DNA of 64,000 nt from Psychrobacillus faecigallinarum (GCF_014836595.1 NZ_JACSQO010000009.1:1-64000); one strand, 5' to 3'. Positions 34,112 to 43,470 are shown, counted from the first letter of the stretch. The notes: generated by a model not told the origin, from the letters alone. Numbers and translations are program-made.

Positions 34112-35365
34112 ATGATTCCTTGGCTTGCAGACTGGAAAAAGAAGATTGCAACGTTTAACCTGAATATCCAAATGTTTATGCTAGCGAATGTACTCATCCA
34201 GATTGGAATGGGTGTTTTTTCTGTAATGTACAATTTGTACATAAAAGAGCTTGGTTATCCTGAAACATTAAACGGAAAAATAATTGCAATGACCTCCTTG
34301 GCCTCTGCGCTTATGCTAGTCCCTGCTGGATTTTTAAGCGATCGATTTGGAAGAAAGAAAATTATTATTATCGGTGCTGTCGTTGCTTCTTTTACGTTGT
34401 TTTATCGAAGTTTAATGATTGGGGAGCAGTCTTTAATCTATGCAGCTTTTTTCACCGGCCTTTTTATGGCACTCGTCCAAGTATCAGGAGTTCCTTTTTT
34501 GGCGGAGAACTCCAAAGCGAGTGAGCGGATGCATCTCTTTAGCATTCATTTTTCTCTTATGACGGTAGCTGGTGTTATCGGAAGTCTTGGTGGAGGGGTT
34601 ATGGCAGATATGCTCCATACTTTTGGAGATATTTCAGTTGTCAATTCCATTAAATACGTGTTAATTTTAGGGGCTGTTATATTCACACTTGGTCTCTTGC
34701 CACTCCTACGATTACAGACAGTGAAAGCAAAGGAAATGGCTGCTGACCAGGTAGCGGATAGCAAAGAAGGGCCAAGTGGCTTTCGTAAAAATTTAAAGAT
34801 AATCATATTGTTTGGCTTTGCCAATCTACTAATTGGTACCGGCTCTGGATTGGTTATCCCGTATTTAAATTTATATTTTTCTAATCGTTTTGGAGCATCC
34901 AATTCGTATATAGGTCTTATTTTGTCGTTAGGTTCTGCTATGACTGCCATAGCTATGCTACTAGGGCCAGCTTTAGTCAAACGGGTGGGTAAGGTAAAGG
35001 CATTGGTTATCTTTCAACTGTTATCTATTCCCTTCCTATTTATAACTGGCTACACTAATTCTCTTGTGATTGCTTCTATTGCCTTTCTCATGCGCCAAGC
35101 GCTTATGAATGCTGGAAATCCTATACAGAGCGCAATAGCGATGGATTTGGTACAGGATAAATATAAAGGTCTGGCGAATTCCGTGAACCAAATGGTCTTT
35201 AATGTTGGGTGGGCCAGCACAGGGGCAATTTCAACAGGATTAGTGATGACCTTTGGATTCTACTGGGGCTATGCCTATACATTTACAATTACAGGCATTT
35301 TGTATTTAATTGCCTCCACTTATTTTTTTATTGTATTCGGAAGAAAAAAACTAGATAGTACATAA
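34112..35365 (+). CDS. MFS transporter
   Basis: 417 residues with 12 predicted membrane helices. The conserved loop between helices 2 and 3 reads GFLSDRFGRKKII, the MFS signature; the second-half equivalent is LVKRVGKVKAL. Substrate unknown; location after a drug exporter pair hints at efflux only weakly. ATG 34112 is used because GAGGAGG lies nine bases upstream; the longer frame from 34079 would include that site in the coding region. Confidence 0.87.
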   Translation: MIPWLADWKKKIATFNLNIQMFMLANVLIQIGMGVFSVMYNLYIKELGYPETLNGKIIAMTSLASALMLVPAGFLSDRFGRKKIIIIGAVVASFTLFYRSLMIGEQSLIYAAFFTGLFMALVQVSGVPFLAENSKASERMHLFSIHFSLMTVAGVIGSLGGGVMADMLHTFGDISVVNSIKYVLILGAVIFTLGLLPLLRLQTVKAKEMAADQVADSKEGPSGFRKNLKIIILFGFANLLIGTGSGLVIPYLNLYFSNRFGASNSYIGLILSLGSAMTAIAMLLGPALVKRVGKVKALVIFQLLSIPFLFITGYTNSLVIASIAFLMRQALMNAGNPIQSAIAMDLVQDKYKGLANSVNQMVFNVGWASTGAISTGLVMTFGFYWGYAYTFTITGILYLIASTYFFIVFGRKKLDST

Positions 35366-35369
35366 AGTA

Positions 35370-35406
35370 AAACAACCTATGGAAATTTCCAATAGGTTGT
35401 TTTTTC
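35370..35406 (+). terminator. Terminator of the MFS gene
   Basis: AACAACCTAT pairs with ATAGGTTGTT, with the palindrome GGAAATTTCC inside the loop, and T residues follow. Confidence 0.87.
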
Positions 35407-35499
35407 TTTTTATTTTAATGAGGCAATGTTAAAGGTGAGGGAGGCAGCTCTTCGCTCAAACGTTATTTTATAGAAAATCTATACACTTTAACATTTTAT

Positions 35500-35540
35500 A
35501 AAAAGCTCCTGATCGCAAATTGTATGCGAGTCAAGAGCTC
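35500..35540 (-). terminator. Terminator of the GMC oxidoreductase operon
   Basis: On the minus strand GAGCTCTTGACTCGCA pairs with TTGCGATCAGGAGCT with small bulges and is followed by TTTTT. Confidence 0.75.
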
Positions 35541-35563
35541 ATTTATAGTACAACTAGCTGTTA

Positions 35564-37288
35564 TTATGCTTTAACTAGTATTCCGCCTTCTTTTAGGTAT
35601 TTTTGAATTCCTTCAGATGCACGATACGAAAGAGCACCAAGTGTGCCAGTTGGATTGAAGCAACTATTATGTGGGAATGCAGATGAACCTACCACAAATA
35701 CGTTTTCAGCTTCCCACATTTGTAGGTATGTGTTAAGAGCAGATGTTGCTGGGTCAGCACCCATAATAACACCGCCTGTGTTATGTGTGTTGGTATCTTT
35801 GTTTACGTTAAATGGAGCTTGTTCTTCACTTGTATCAATAATATCTGCACCAATTTCTTCTGCAATTTTGCGCGTGATTGTTGACATGTATTTACCCATC
35901 GCACGATCATTATCTGTATACTCATATGTCATACGTAGTAATGGATATCCAAATTCGTCTTTAAATTCTGGGTCGAGATCCAGGTAATTTTCTTTATGTG
36001 GTAAAGAAGCACCTTGTGTTTTAACTGGGAAGTTTGAGTTAGCGTATTTAATAGATTTTTCTTTAAACTCCGCACCCCAGGTTGGTGTTCCAGCAGGTAC
36101 ACGGTTTACTGCAATTGGACGGTCCCCATATTGTGTTGAACGAATGCCAGCACCGTGTATGAAGTCCACTTCAGAATGGTCAAAGTTATCACCCATATAT
36201 TCAGCAATCTCCATGCCTAATGCTCCAGCACCACCGTATAGATTAAACTCTCTGTCCTCAAAGAATAGCTGAGAACCTCCAGCTGTTATTTGATAACAGT
36301 AGTTTTTACCAATTGTTCCTTTACCTGTTTTTGGATCATAAGGAGTACCTAGACCAGAATTTAGAAGTAAACGAGCATTGTTGAATACATAGCTTGCAAC
36401 TACAACTACATCGGCAGGCTGCTCAAATTTTTCTCCCGTTAGCATATCAACGTAAATAACTCCGGTTGCTTTGCCACCATTATTGGTTAATTCTAAAACA
36501 TTAGAATGTGTACGAAGTTCTAGCTTACCTGTTTGTTTTGCAACCGGAATTACTGTTACAGCAGGGTCACCTTTTGCTCCATATTCACATCCAAAGTTTT
36601 CACAATATGCACAGTATTGGCATGCGCCACGAGAGATACCATCTGGATTTGTATATGCTTCAGAAAGGTTGGCTGCAGGCATAACAAAAGGTTTGTATCC
36701 TAAGCTTGTTGTTGCTTTTTCAAATTCTTTCATTAATGGTGTTTTCACTAAAGGAGGCGTTGGATATGGATTAGTACGTTTCCCCCATAGTTCTACTGTT
36801 TCCCCTGATATACCAGCCATTTTTTCGAATGTATCATAATATGGTTCCATCTCATCATAAGTTAGACCCCAGTCGCTTAGACCTTCCATCCAAGCAGGAA
36901 TTTTATCGATTCCGTAACGCTCAATTGTTTTCGTACGAATTTCGAAATCATAGGGTAGGAAGCGATAAGTTTGTCCATTCCAGTGACTACCTGCACCACC
37001 AACTCCGTCTCCTACTATGAATGTACCGTATTGACGCATCGGTAAAGCTTTACCTGATAATGTATTACGATAAGTAATCGTTTCTTTTGAAAGATCCTGC
37101 ATTAGCTCTGTTCGATGTTGGTAACGAAGTTCATCATGTCCCATTATATAATCAGCTGTTGTCCGGTCTTTACCCCGTTCTAATCCAACAACACTTATTC
37201 CTGCTTTCGTTAGTTCAGCTGAGACGATTCCACCAGCCCATCCCATCCCTACTACTACGACAGGTACTTTAGGTAATTTTGTAACCAT
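35564..37288 (-). CDS. GMC-family FAD oxidoreductase (gluconate 2-dehydrogenase large-subunit type)
   Basis: 574 residues. FAD-binding Rossmann motif VVVVGMGWAGGIVSAELTKAG near residues 9-29 and the GVGGAGSHWNGQTYRF segment typical of gluconate/2-keto-gluconate dehydrogenases; catalytic His region HNSCFNPTGT near the C-terminus and a Cys cluster CQYCAYCENFGC near 230. It oxidises a sugar or alcohol at the outer membrane face together with the small Tat-exported subunit encoded upstream. No cytochrome c subunit gene is adjacent, so the electron acceptor is unclear. Substrate not determined. Confidence 0.87.
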   Translation of the reverse strand: MVTKLPKVPVVVVGMGWAGGIVSAELTKAGISVVGLERGKDRTTADYIMGHDELRYQHRTELMQDLSKETITYRNTLSGKALPMRQYGTFIVGDGVGGAGSHWNGQTYRFLPYDFEIRTKTIERYGIDKIPAWMEGLSDWGLTYDEMEPYYDTFEKMAGISGETVELWGKRTNPYPTPPLVKTPLMKEFEKATTSLGYKPFVMPAANLSEAYTNPDGISRGACQYCAYCENFGCEYGAKGDPAVTVIPVAKQTGKLELRTHSNVLELTNNGGKATGVIYVDMLTGEKFEQPADVVVVASYVFNNARLLLNSGLGTPYDPKTGKGTIGKNYCYQITAGGSQLFFEDREFNLYGGAGALGMEIAEYMGDNFDHSEVDFIHGAGIRSTQYGDRPIAVNRVPAGTPTWGAEFKEKSIKYANSNFPVKTQGASLPHKENYLDLDPEFKDEFGYPLLRMTYEYTDNDRAMGKYMSTITRKIAEEIGADIIDTSEEQAPFNVNKDTNTHNTGGVIMGADPATSALNTYLQMWEAENVFVVGSSAFPHNSCFNPTGTLGALSYRASEGIQKYLKEGGILVKA

Positions 37289-37311
37289 TTATATGTCAGT
37301 CCCTTCAATTA

Positions 37312-38079
37312 TTAATGTCCCATATGAGAATTTAAACTTTGTGGTTCAAGTTCGATAAATTTGTCATCTTGTATTTCAGCCACGTATTGCATACGAGAAC
37401 CTGGATACTTACGCATACTCCAGCCCTCCATTTTATTATTACCACCATACATTGGGTCTGCATATACACCCTCAAGAGTTAATGTACGTAGCAAACTGAA
37501 AAACTGGGAAGAAGAAACTTTTCCGTATAATTCAACTTTACCTTCACTAAAAGCAAGAAGAACTTCATCTTGTTGAGTAGCTTCTAAATCTTTAAAGTCA
37601 AGTTCAAATTGTTCGTTACTATAGGTGTTTAAGCTATTTAAACCAGCTAGAAATAGATCTTTACGTAGAATTTTCGTTTGTGGACCTTGGTTTTCTTCAG
37701 CTTTATAAAAAGCACCTAAACGATAATCTTTTACGTTAGAACCCCATGGACCAGCCAATTGGTGATCAATATAAATAGCAGCGTTCAGTTCTTTGGCTCC
37801 AGGGCCATTTGCATCTTCAGGGAAAATACGTTCCACAGCTGCTTGAGTAACTTGGTATTGGTTTGGCGTGAAGAACATTAGAGCTACATTTGGATTAGCA
37901 GTAGGCGTTGCTGCGTGATTATGAGTTTCAGTAGTTGTTGATTTATCATCTTTTATTAAAAGACTTCCTAAAGCTCCACCTAAAACAACACCACCAACCG
38001 TCAAACCAGAATTTTTGATAAACGTACGTCTAGAAGAACGTTTGTCTAAAACGGAATTTTTATTTTCTTGTTCTGACAT
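37312..38079 (-). CDS. Gluconate 2-dehydrogenase subunit 3 family protein, Tat-exported
   Basis: 255 residues with a twin-arginine signal (SRRTFIKNSGLTVGGVVLGG) near residues 16-35, then the subunit 3 domain (about 65-240, VALMFFTPNQYQVTQAAVERIFPEDANGPGA; opening quoted in part). In known dehydrogenases this subunit escorts the flavoprotein through the Tat system. ATG 38079 is preferred to the in-frame ATG 38094 because GGGAGG lies eight bases before it. Operon with the GMC gene 23 bases downstream. Confidence 0.87.
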   Translation of the reverse strand: MSEQENKNSVLDKRSSRRTFIKNSGLTVGGVVLGGALGSLLIKDDKSTTTETHNHAATPTANPNVALMFFTPNQYQVTQAAVERIFPEDANGPGAKELNAAIYIDHQLAGPWGSNVKDYRLGAFYKAEENQGPQTKILRKDLFLAGLNSLNTYSNEQFELDFKDLEATQQDEVLLAFSEGKVELYGKVSSSQFFSLLRTLTLEGVYADPMYGGNNKMEGWSMRKYPGSRMQYVAEIQDDKFIELEPQSLNSHMGH

Positions 38080-38153
38080 AATAATACCTCCCATAAATTT
38101 ATGATTTTTTATTTAACTAATTAAATAAAAAAAGTGCAAAAATTATTCTTCTT

Positions 38154-38411
38154 TTAATGCACAATAGAGCTCCAATTATAAACAATCGTATGAAGAGCTG
38201 AAAAAACAAGTAATGAAGCTATAAAAATAGTGTATTTTCTTCCTGCCCAACAAAAAACAATGATGGCTAAACCAATTCCAGAACCTATTAGGGCAAACCA
38301 AGGGAATGGACTATTATAAAAAAAGAGTAAAAGTGCAAAATCAGCTACGAGAAAAAGGGCAAGTAGCACTTGATTGAGCAACCTCAATTCTTCTAAATTA
38401 TACTGCGTCAT
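38154..38411 (-). CDS. Small membrane protein (85 aa)
   Basis: Three hydrophobic segments (LLALFLVADFALLLFF, WFALIGSGIGLAIIVFCW, YTIFIASLLVFSALHTIVY) and a polar N-terminus. GAAAGGAG precedes the ATG by eight bases. First gene of the cluster that includes the dehydrogenase subunits, 75 bases before subunit 3, so a role in assembling or anchoring that complex is possible but unproven. Confidence 0.65.
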   Translation of the reverse strand: MTQYNLEELRLLNQVLLALFLVADFALLLFFYNSPFPWFALIGSGIGLAIIVFCWAGRKYTIFIASLLVFSALHTIVYNWSSIVH

Positions 38412-38460
38412 ACTTATTCTCCTTTCTTATGCGATAATTAGCACTAATTAAAAAAGATAT

Positions 38461-38495
38461 TTTTGCATACAAAATAAACTTTTTTGTATGCAAAA
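38461..38495. promoter_or_regulatory. Perfect inverted repeat, operator candidate for the dehydrogenase operon
   Basis: TTTTGCATACAAAA and TTTTGTATGCAAAA are exact inverted copies separated by seven bases, 50-85 bases before the first gene. Each arm contains TTG-N4-CAA, a half-site style used by GntR/FadR-type regulators; one such regulator is encoded at 39214-39852. There is no T run, so a terminator is unlikely. Confidence 0.5.
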
Positions 38496-38658
38496 CAACA
38501 TTATTCATTCTACTACAATCTTTAGTTGTTTGTACACATTAAAAATTATACATATGAGGATATATAATCATTAACTATTTTTGATCATCAAATTGATTGT
38601 TAATAAGAAATGTTTTGAAGAAAAAAAGTTATTCTTAATAACTGAGACAATAAATTAA

Positions 38659-38904
38659 GTTATTCCAGTAAAGGTCGCATTTCCAGAGTATGGCTCAGCT
38701 TTTTTTTGCAATGGCCATTTTCTTAGGGGAATAGATAATTTAGAAGAGGTTCTGAAGGTTATTACAATGGGGATTATTGCTTGAAATATATTGAAGTATA
38801 CTGTGAATATAAATAAGAGATTTTATAGAAAATTATTAAAGGGATTTAAATTTGTATTTATCGCATTTGCTAGGTATGGAGTTTATTGGCATCCTATGAT
38901 GTGA
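38659..38904 (+). pseudogene. Possible decayed coding sequence, unidentified
   Basis: One reading frame stays open for 41 and then 39 codons with a single TGA (38782) between them, long for DNA this AT-rich; translations such as VAFPEYGSAFFCNGHF and FKFVFIAFARYGVYW look protein-like. There is no good start and I do not recognise the family. The rest of 38496-39171 shows only short broken frames. Confidence 0.3.
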
Positions 38905-39171
38905 ATAGGTTACCGTAGAAGAATAGTTCACAGAGAGACATCGACTCTGTAAGAGGAATTGCGATAGAGGTGAATTATCGAGAAAGTACTACAAATATTA
39001 CTTGGACTGGCAATGGTACAGTAATGCAACAGACATACATTAGATGTACCAAATGATCAATTTGATTTTAGCAATCAATAACAAGTCACTCAATTAAAGC
39101 TTTCTTTTTTCGAAGACCCTTTTGAAGTTAAATAGCGATTCGATCAAGATAAGTATTTAAATATTATTGTT

Positions 39172-39217
39172 AAAAAAAATTTAGAGCGATTCAATCGTAT
39201 AGTTTGAATCGCTCTAA
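39172..39217 (-). terminator. Terminator of the GntR regulator gene
   Basis: TTAGAGCGATTCAA and TTTGAATCGCTCTAA form a 14-bp stem overlapping the stop codon; eight T follow on the minus strand. Confidence 0.87.
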
Positions 39218-39852
39218 TACTGTCCTTTTCTGCCAATAATCTCTAGTGTGAAATTCATGTCTTTATATAAATGTTTGGTCATGAGTTCACCGGCAAGTTG
39301 TTCATTCTTATTCTTAATCGCATTGTAAATTTCTTCATGCTCATCTATTAAATGCGGACGATTATATATATCAAGCTTTAGGCTAAACAAATAGAAAACT
39401 GTCTGAGCTTTTTCTAATCTTTCAATCATTAAAGGATTTTGGCATTCATGTATAATTAGTTCATGAAAGCGTTGGTTTGAAGTGTATATTTTTTTTGACT
39501 GCCCTTCCATAAGCGAATTACGAGATTGCTTTATGGTGTTCTCGAGTTCTATTAACTTTTCTGTTGTCATATTTTTCGCTGCTCTTTTTGCTGCAAAACT
39601 TTCTAGTACAATGCGCATCTCATATATGTATATTAAATCTTGTGCAGTAGGACTATAGATATGTTTATTTTTAATTAAACCTTCTTGCTCTAGTCTTTTA
39701 ATTGCTTCACGAATGGGTGTGCGACTAACACCGATCTCTTCTGCAAGACGTTCTTCTACGAGTTTCATGCCGCCTTTATAAGTTCCATCCAGCATACGTT
39801 CTTGAATGTACTCATAAGCCAGTTTTTGTGCATTCATTTTGTTGGAAACCAT
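39214..39852 (-). CDS. GntR-family transcriptional regulator (FadR subfamily, FCD domain)
   Basis: 212 residues: winged helix (about 8-75, RLAEEIGVSRTPIREAIKRLEQEGLI is the DNA-reading part, quoted in part) and an FCD ligand domain (about 80-205) with the metal-binding pattern ending in HLYKDMNF. Such regulators sense organic acids. It is divergent from the YfcC carrier/amidohydrolase genes, which it probably controls. AAGGGG precedes the ATG. Confidence 0.9.
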   Translation of the reverse strand: MVSNKMNAQKLAYEYIQERMLDGTYKGGMKLVEERLAEEIGVSRTPIREAIKRLEQEGLIKNKHIYSPTAQDLIYIYEMRIVLESFAAKRAAKNMTTEKLIELENTIKQSRNSLMEGQSKKIYTSNQRFHELIIHECQNPLMIERLEKAQTVFYLFSLKLDIYNRPHLIDEHEEIYNAIKNKNEQLAGELMTKHLYKDMNFTLEIIGRKGQY

Positions 39853-40453
39853 ATCTTAACCCCTTGAAATTAATTTAATTAATACACATCTATTATACTT
39901 TATAATTTATTTTTTTTGAATAATATTACATCCTCCGTTACAAATTGCTTTTTTAGAATAGCGATGAGTTACGTAGCTTTGACACGAAAGGTTTCTTTTA
40001 TAAGTAATGCAAGAAGGTGTTTGTTCGAGGCTAATAGATACAAGCATGAGAATTTATTTGATATTTATTGCTTGATGGAGTTCATGTTTTTTTAAACAAA
40101 TGCCCTAACTAGATTAGAGAATCTCCTAATTTTTTCATTTTACTAAAAAACAAATTTTCTGTACAATTTGAAAAATAACATAATTTCATCAGGGTAAAAT
40201 TTTGGTGTAAAAAGGAGGGATGCGATTTGATTAGATTAGCTGCAGTCAGTTTATAAAAAGCAAATGATCAAATCTTTTACTAGGTTTAAGGCTAAAATAG
40301 TTTTGCCCAACGGGATAGTATATAAATTATTTCTGTCACTATGGGTACATGTATATCGCTTTATTCCCCAAAAAATTTTGGAATTCCATCTTAGAAACTT
40401 TGCTCATTTACTCAAGAAACGAATATTTAAATTATATTAAAGGGGAATTAGAC
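39853..40453. other. 600-bp intergenic region before the YfcC gene
   Basis: No gene is supported. One oddity is GGAGGG (40214-40219) followed seven bases later by a TTG frame of nine codons (40227-40256, MIRLAAVSL), perhaps a micro-ORF. A long frame upstream of the YfcC ATG lacks any ribosome site. Confidence 0.4.
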
Positions 40454-41872
40454 ATGACCACAGTTATTAAAGAAGAATCGGTTAAAAAGAAAAAATTTAG
40501 AGAAGCGCCACATCCATTTGTCATTCTGTTTACAGTTGTTATTATTATGGCTGCTTTAACTTACCTCATTCCAGCAGGGCAATACGACCGAGTAGAGGAT
40601 GCGGATGGTCGGACAATTGTTGTAGATGGTTCTTACCAAACAATTGATTCAAGTCCAGCAGGTTTTTTAGATATATTTAATGCTATACATAAAGGAATGG
40701 TTCAAGCTGCTCCAATTATTTTCTTTATTTTTATGGTGGCTGGCTCATTCAATCTATTTAGAGAGTCCAAGGCAATTGAAGGTGCATTTGGTTCCTTGTC
40801 TACTAAAATGAAAGGGAAAGAAATGCTAATTATCCCGGTAGTGATGATGTTTTTTGGAGTTGCTGGGGCAGCTGTAGGAATGTTTGAAGAGGCACTTCCC
40901 TTTATTATGATTTTAGTACCGATTGCAATAGTTATGGGATTCGATTCAATTGTAGGGGCAGCAATGGTTATTGTTGGCGTATCTGCTGGTTTTACAGCAG
41001 CATTCATGAACCCATTTACAATAGGGGTTGCTCAAGGAATTGCAGAGGTTCCAATTTTTTCAGGAATGGGCCCGCGTATAGGCTTTTGGGTTGCTTTCAT
41101 GGCTATATCCATTGGGTACGTTATGATTTATGCAAATAAAATTAGGAAAGATCCAACGAAGAGTATTATGTATGAGGAAGACAAAAACCGAAATATTGAT
41201 ATAGAAGCTATGCAACAGGATAAAATTACTAAAACACAGGGAATTATTATAGGGGTTCTAGTGTTAACACTAATAGGTCTGGCATTTGGAGTATTAAAAT
41301 TTGGATGGTTTATAACGGAGATTTCAGCTTTATTTTTGATAATGGCAATTGTTATAGGTTTAATTAATCGATTGAATTTTAATGAGATTACTAAATCCTT
41401 TGTTCGAGGCTGCGAAGAAATAGTAGTAGGGGCATTAGTGGTTGGTTTTGCTTACGGGGCATTAGTCATTTTAAACGATAGTAACACCATTGATACTATC
41501 TTATATGGAATTACTAATTTAGTAGAGAAATTTCCTTCAAGCTTAACAGCAATCGGTATGTATATCATGCAGACCGTGTTAAATCTTATTGTTACGTCCG
41601 GGAGCGGTCAAGCAGCATTAACTATGCCGATTATGGCGCCTCTTTCAGATTTGTTAGGTGTGAGCAGACAAACTGCTGTATTAGCTTACCAAATGGGAGA
41701 TGGCATCACGAATATTATCGCACCAACTAGCGGACTTATATTGGCAGCCTTAGCGATGGCTAAGATTTCTTACGGTAAATGGGTTCGCTGGCTATGGCCA
41801 CTAATTTTGATTCAATTTATAATGGGAGCAATATTTATAACTGTGGCACATATTTTCTTTTGGCCAGCTTGA
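40454..41872 (+). CDS. YfcC family carboxylate/peptide-type carrier (DcuC/AbgT-related)
   Basis: 472 residues with 11-13 membrane helices, in the YfcC/C4-dicarboxylate anaerobic carrier group: HPFVILFTVVIIMAALTYLIPAG at the start (in part), GMFEEALPFIMILVPIAI, a QAALTMPIMAPLSDLLGVSRQ segment and GDGITNIIAPTSGLILAAL near the C-terminus. Many genes of this type sit beside M20 amidohydrolases, as here, and import the substrate. ATG 40454 has AGGGG eight bases upstream; the longer frame from 40349 is unsupported. Confidence 0.87.
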   Translation: MTTVIKEESVKKKKFREAPHPFVILFTVVIIMAALTYLIPAGQYDRVEDADGRTIVVDGSYQTIDSSPAGFLDIFNAIHKGMVQAAPIIFFIFMVAGSFNLFRESKAIEGAFGSLSTKMKGKEMLIIPVVMMFFGVAGAAVGMFEEALPFIMILVPIAIVMGFDSIVGAAMVIVGVSAGFTAAFMNPFTIGVAQGIAEVPIFSGMGPRIGFWVAFMAISIGYVMIYANKIRKDPTKSIMYEEDKNRNIDIEAMQQDKITKTQGIIIGVLVLTLIGLAFGVLKFGWFITEISALFLIMAIVIGLINRLNFNEITKSFVRGCEEIVVGALVVGFAYGALVILNDSNTIDTILYGITNLVEKFPSSLTAIGMYIMQTVLNLIVTSGSGQAALTMPIMAPLSDLLGVSRQTAVLAYQMGDGITNIIAPTSGLILAALAMAKISYGKWVRWLWPLILIQFIMGAIFITVAHIFFWPA

Positions 41873-41905
41873 TGCAGTGCGTTTGTTATTTAGGAGGTTT
41901 AAGAA

Positions 41906-43081
41906 ATGGAAAAACTATTTAATAGATTAGTAGAAATTTATCCTGAGTTAGTTGATTTTCGAAGAGATTTACATATGCATCCAGAGCTTTCTCATGAAGA
42001 GGTAGAAACACCAAAAAAAATTGCTGCTTACTTAAGAGAACTAGGGTTAGAGGTTAGAACTGAAGTTGGCGGAAGAGGAGTTTTAGGCTTTTTAAAGGGA
42101 GGTAAACCGGGTAAAACTATCGCACTTAGAGCAGACTTTGATGCTCTTCCAATTCAGGACGAAAAAGAAGTAGCATACAAATCGAAGGTACCAGGAGTTA
42201 TGCATGCATGCGGGCACGATCTTCATACATCTGCTCTTTTAGGTGTAGCAAAGGTACTAAGTGAGCGGAAAGAAGAGGTTCCAGGTATTGTTGTTTTCTT
42301 ACATCAATTTGCTGAGGAGGTCACCCCAGGCGGCGCCGAATATATGATTAAGGATGGTTGTTTGGATGGTGTGGATGTTATCTATGGAGCACATGTAATG
42401 TCATTGCAGCCCTATGGAAAGTTTAGCGTAATAGAGGGGTATGCTTCCTCTGCCCAGGATGATTTTTATATAACTATCCATGGGAAAGGAGGACATGGCG
42501 CTTCTCCTCATGAAACAATTGACGCCTTAGTGACAGGGAGCCAGCTAGTAGTAAATTTACAACAAATAGTAAGCCGTAGAGTCGACCCTTTAAAGGCTGC
42601 AGCTATCACAGTAGGTTCATTTCAAAGTGGAAGCACTACCAATGTTATTCCCGATACTGCCTTTATCAAAGGTACAGTTAGGACCTATGATGAGGATGTT
42701 CGTGTCATGATAGAGCAAAAACTAGAACAGATAGTAAAAAGCACATGTGAGGCTGCTGACGCTACATATGAGTTAAAATATGTGAAGGATTGCCCTTCCA
42801 TCTACAACGATCCAGCCGAAACAAAACGCGTGGAGAAAGTGGCAGGCTATGTCGTCGGAGAGCAAAACATTATTCCAGGAAAACCGATGAATGGCAGCGA
42901 GGATTATGCCTACTATCAACAAAAAATTCCGGGAGCCTATTTTATCATTGGCGGTGGTAACGAGGAATTGAAGGCAACTTACCCACACCATCATCCTAAA
43001 TTTGATGTGGATGAGCGTGCAATGATAGATATAGGAAAGATGTTTATTGGAATAATTTTCGAACAATCGGACAAAAAATAA
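41906..43081 (+). CDS. M20 family metallo-amidohydrolase (N-acyl-amino acid hydrolase type)
   Basis: 391 residues. Metal-site motifs: LRADFDALPIQ, MHACGHDLHTS, HQFAEEVTPGGAEYM and a late GSEDYAYY with HHPKFDVDE. The dimerisation domain sits about 180-290. Family members remove acyl or similar groups from amino acids or peptides; the exact substrate is probably what the upstream YfcC carrier imports. AGGAGG lies eight bases before the ATG. Probable operon with the carrier. Confidence 0.9.
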   Translation: MEKLFNRLVEIYPELVDFRRDLHMHPELSHEEVETPKKIAAYLRELGLEVRTEVGGRGVLGFLKGGKPGKTIALRADFDALPIQDEKEVAYKSKVPGVMHACGHDLHTSALLGVAKVLSERKEEVPGIVVFLHQFAEEVTPGGAEYMIKDGCLDGVDVIYGAHVMSLQPYGKFSVIEGYASSAQDDFYITIHGKGGHGASPHETIDALVTGSQLVVNLQQIVSRRVDPLKAAAITVGSFQSGSTTNVIPDTAFIKGTVRTYDEDVRVMIEQKLEQIVKSTCEAADATYELKYVKDCPSIYNDPAETKRVEKVAGYVVGEQNIIPGKPMNGSEDYAYYQQKIPGAYFIIGGGNEELKATYPHHHPKFDVDERAMIDIGKMFIGIIFEQSDKK

Positions 43082-43089
43082 ATCATATT

Positions 43090-43121
43090 AAAGGCCTATG
43101 CGATAAAAAGCATAGGCTTTT
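43090..43121 (+). terminator. Terminator of the carrier-amidohydrolase operon
   Basis: AAGGCCTATGC and GCATAGGCTTT form a stem (one bulge) with an A-rich loop, followed by T. Confidence 0.82.
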
Positions 43122-43138
43122 ATATAGACCAGAAAGGA

Positions 43139-43193
43139 AGTCCTAACTTTCCCCTTTTGTATTTCGGAATAGACATAGGTGCTTGTGCTTTTC
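43139..43193. repeat. Degenerate relative of the 125-bp repeat unit
   Basis: ATAGGTGCTTGTGCTTTTCT resembles ATAGGCACTTGCGCTTTTCT of the unit at 12839, preceded by a weakened TCCTAACTTTCCCC match. Too short and diverged to be more than a relic. Confidence 0.5.
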
Positions 43194-43415
43194 TTAGTCG
43201 TATACGTGGAAGAGCATTAGCTCGTGAATCATTTTTTTTACTGTTTCTTCATCAGATGGTGTCTCACCATTCCACTTAATAGAACCATCTGGCTCGTAGT
43301 TTGCTGAATATCTTTTTTGTTTGTAGAAGAAAGAAAGTGACCAGCCAGGTAGTTGTTTGTTTTCATAGAGTGGCTTAAAGCTGAAATGCTGTAACAAAGA
43401 AATCATACCTTTCAT
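43194..43415 (-). CDS. yheE: YheE family protein (DUF5342)
   Basis: 73 residues matching the YheE family: LLQHFSFKPLYENKQLPGWS, FYKQKRYSANYEPDG and KWNGETPSDEE, with a helical C-terminus. Function unknown. Location beside yheB and yheA matches B. subtilis. The start is uncertain: AAAGG sits too close to the internal ATG 43406, fits TTG 43397 at ten bases, while ATG 43415 has no ribosome site; the longest frame is listed. Confidence 0.75.
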   Translation of the reverse strand: MKGMISLLQHFSFKPLYENKQLPGWSLSFFYKQKRYSANYEPDGSIKWNGETPSDEETVKKMIHELMLFHVYD

Positions 43416-43470
43416 GTGAGTGAATTTGCGCGCATATACTAGTATAAATGACTAGTGAAGGAGCATCTAA

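Noticed and set aside
34546..34980. 144-codon minus-strand ORF inside the MFS gene
   Set aside because: Antisense shadow; the MFS motifs on the plus strand are unambiguous.
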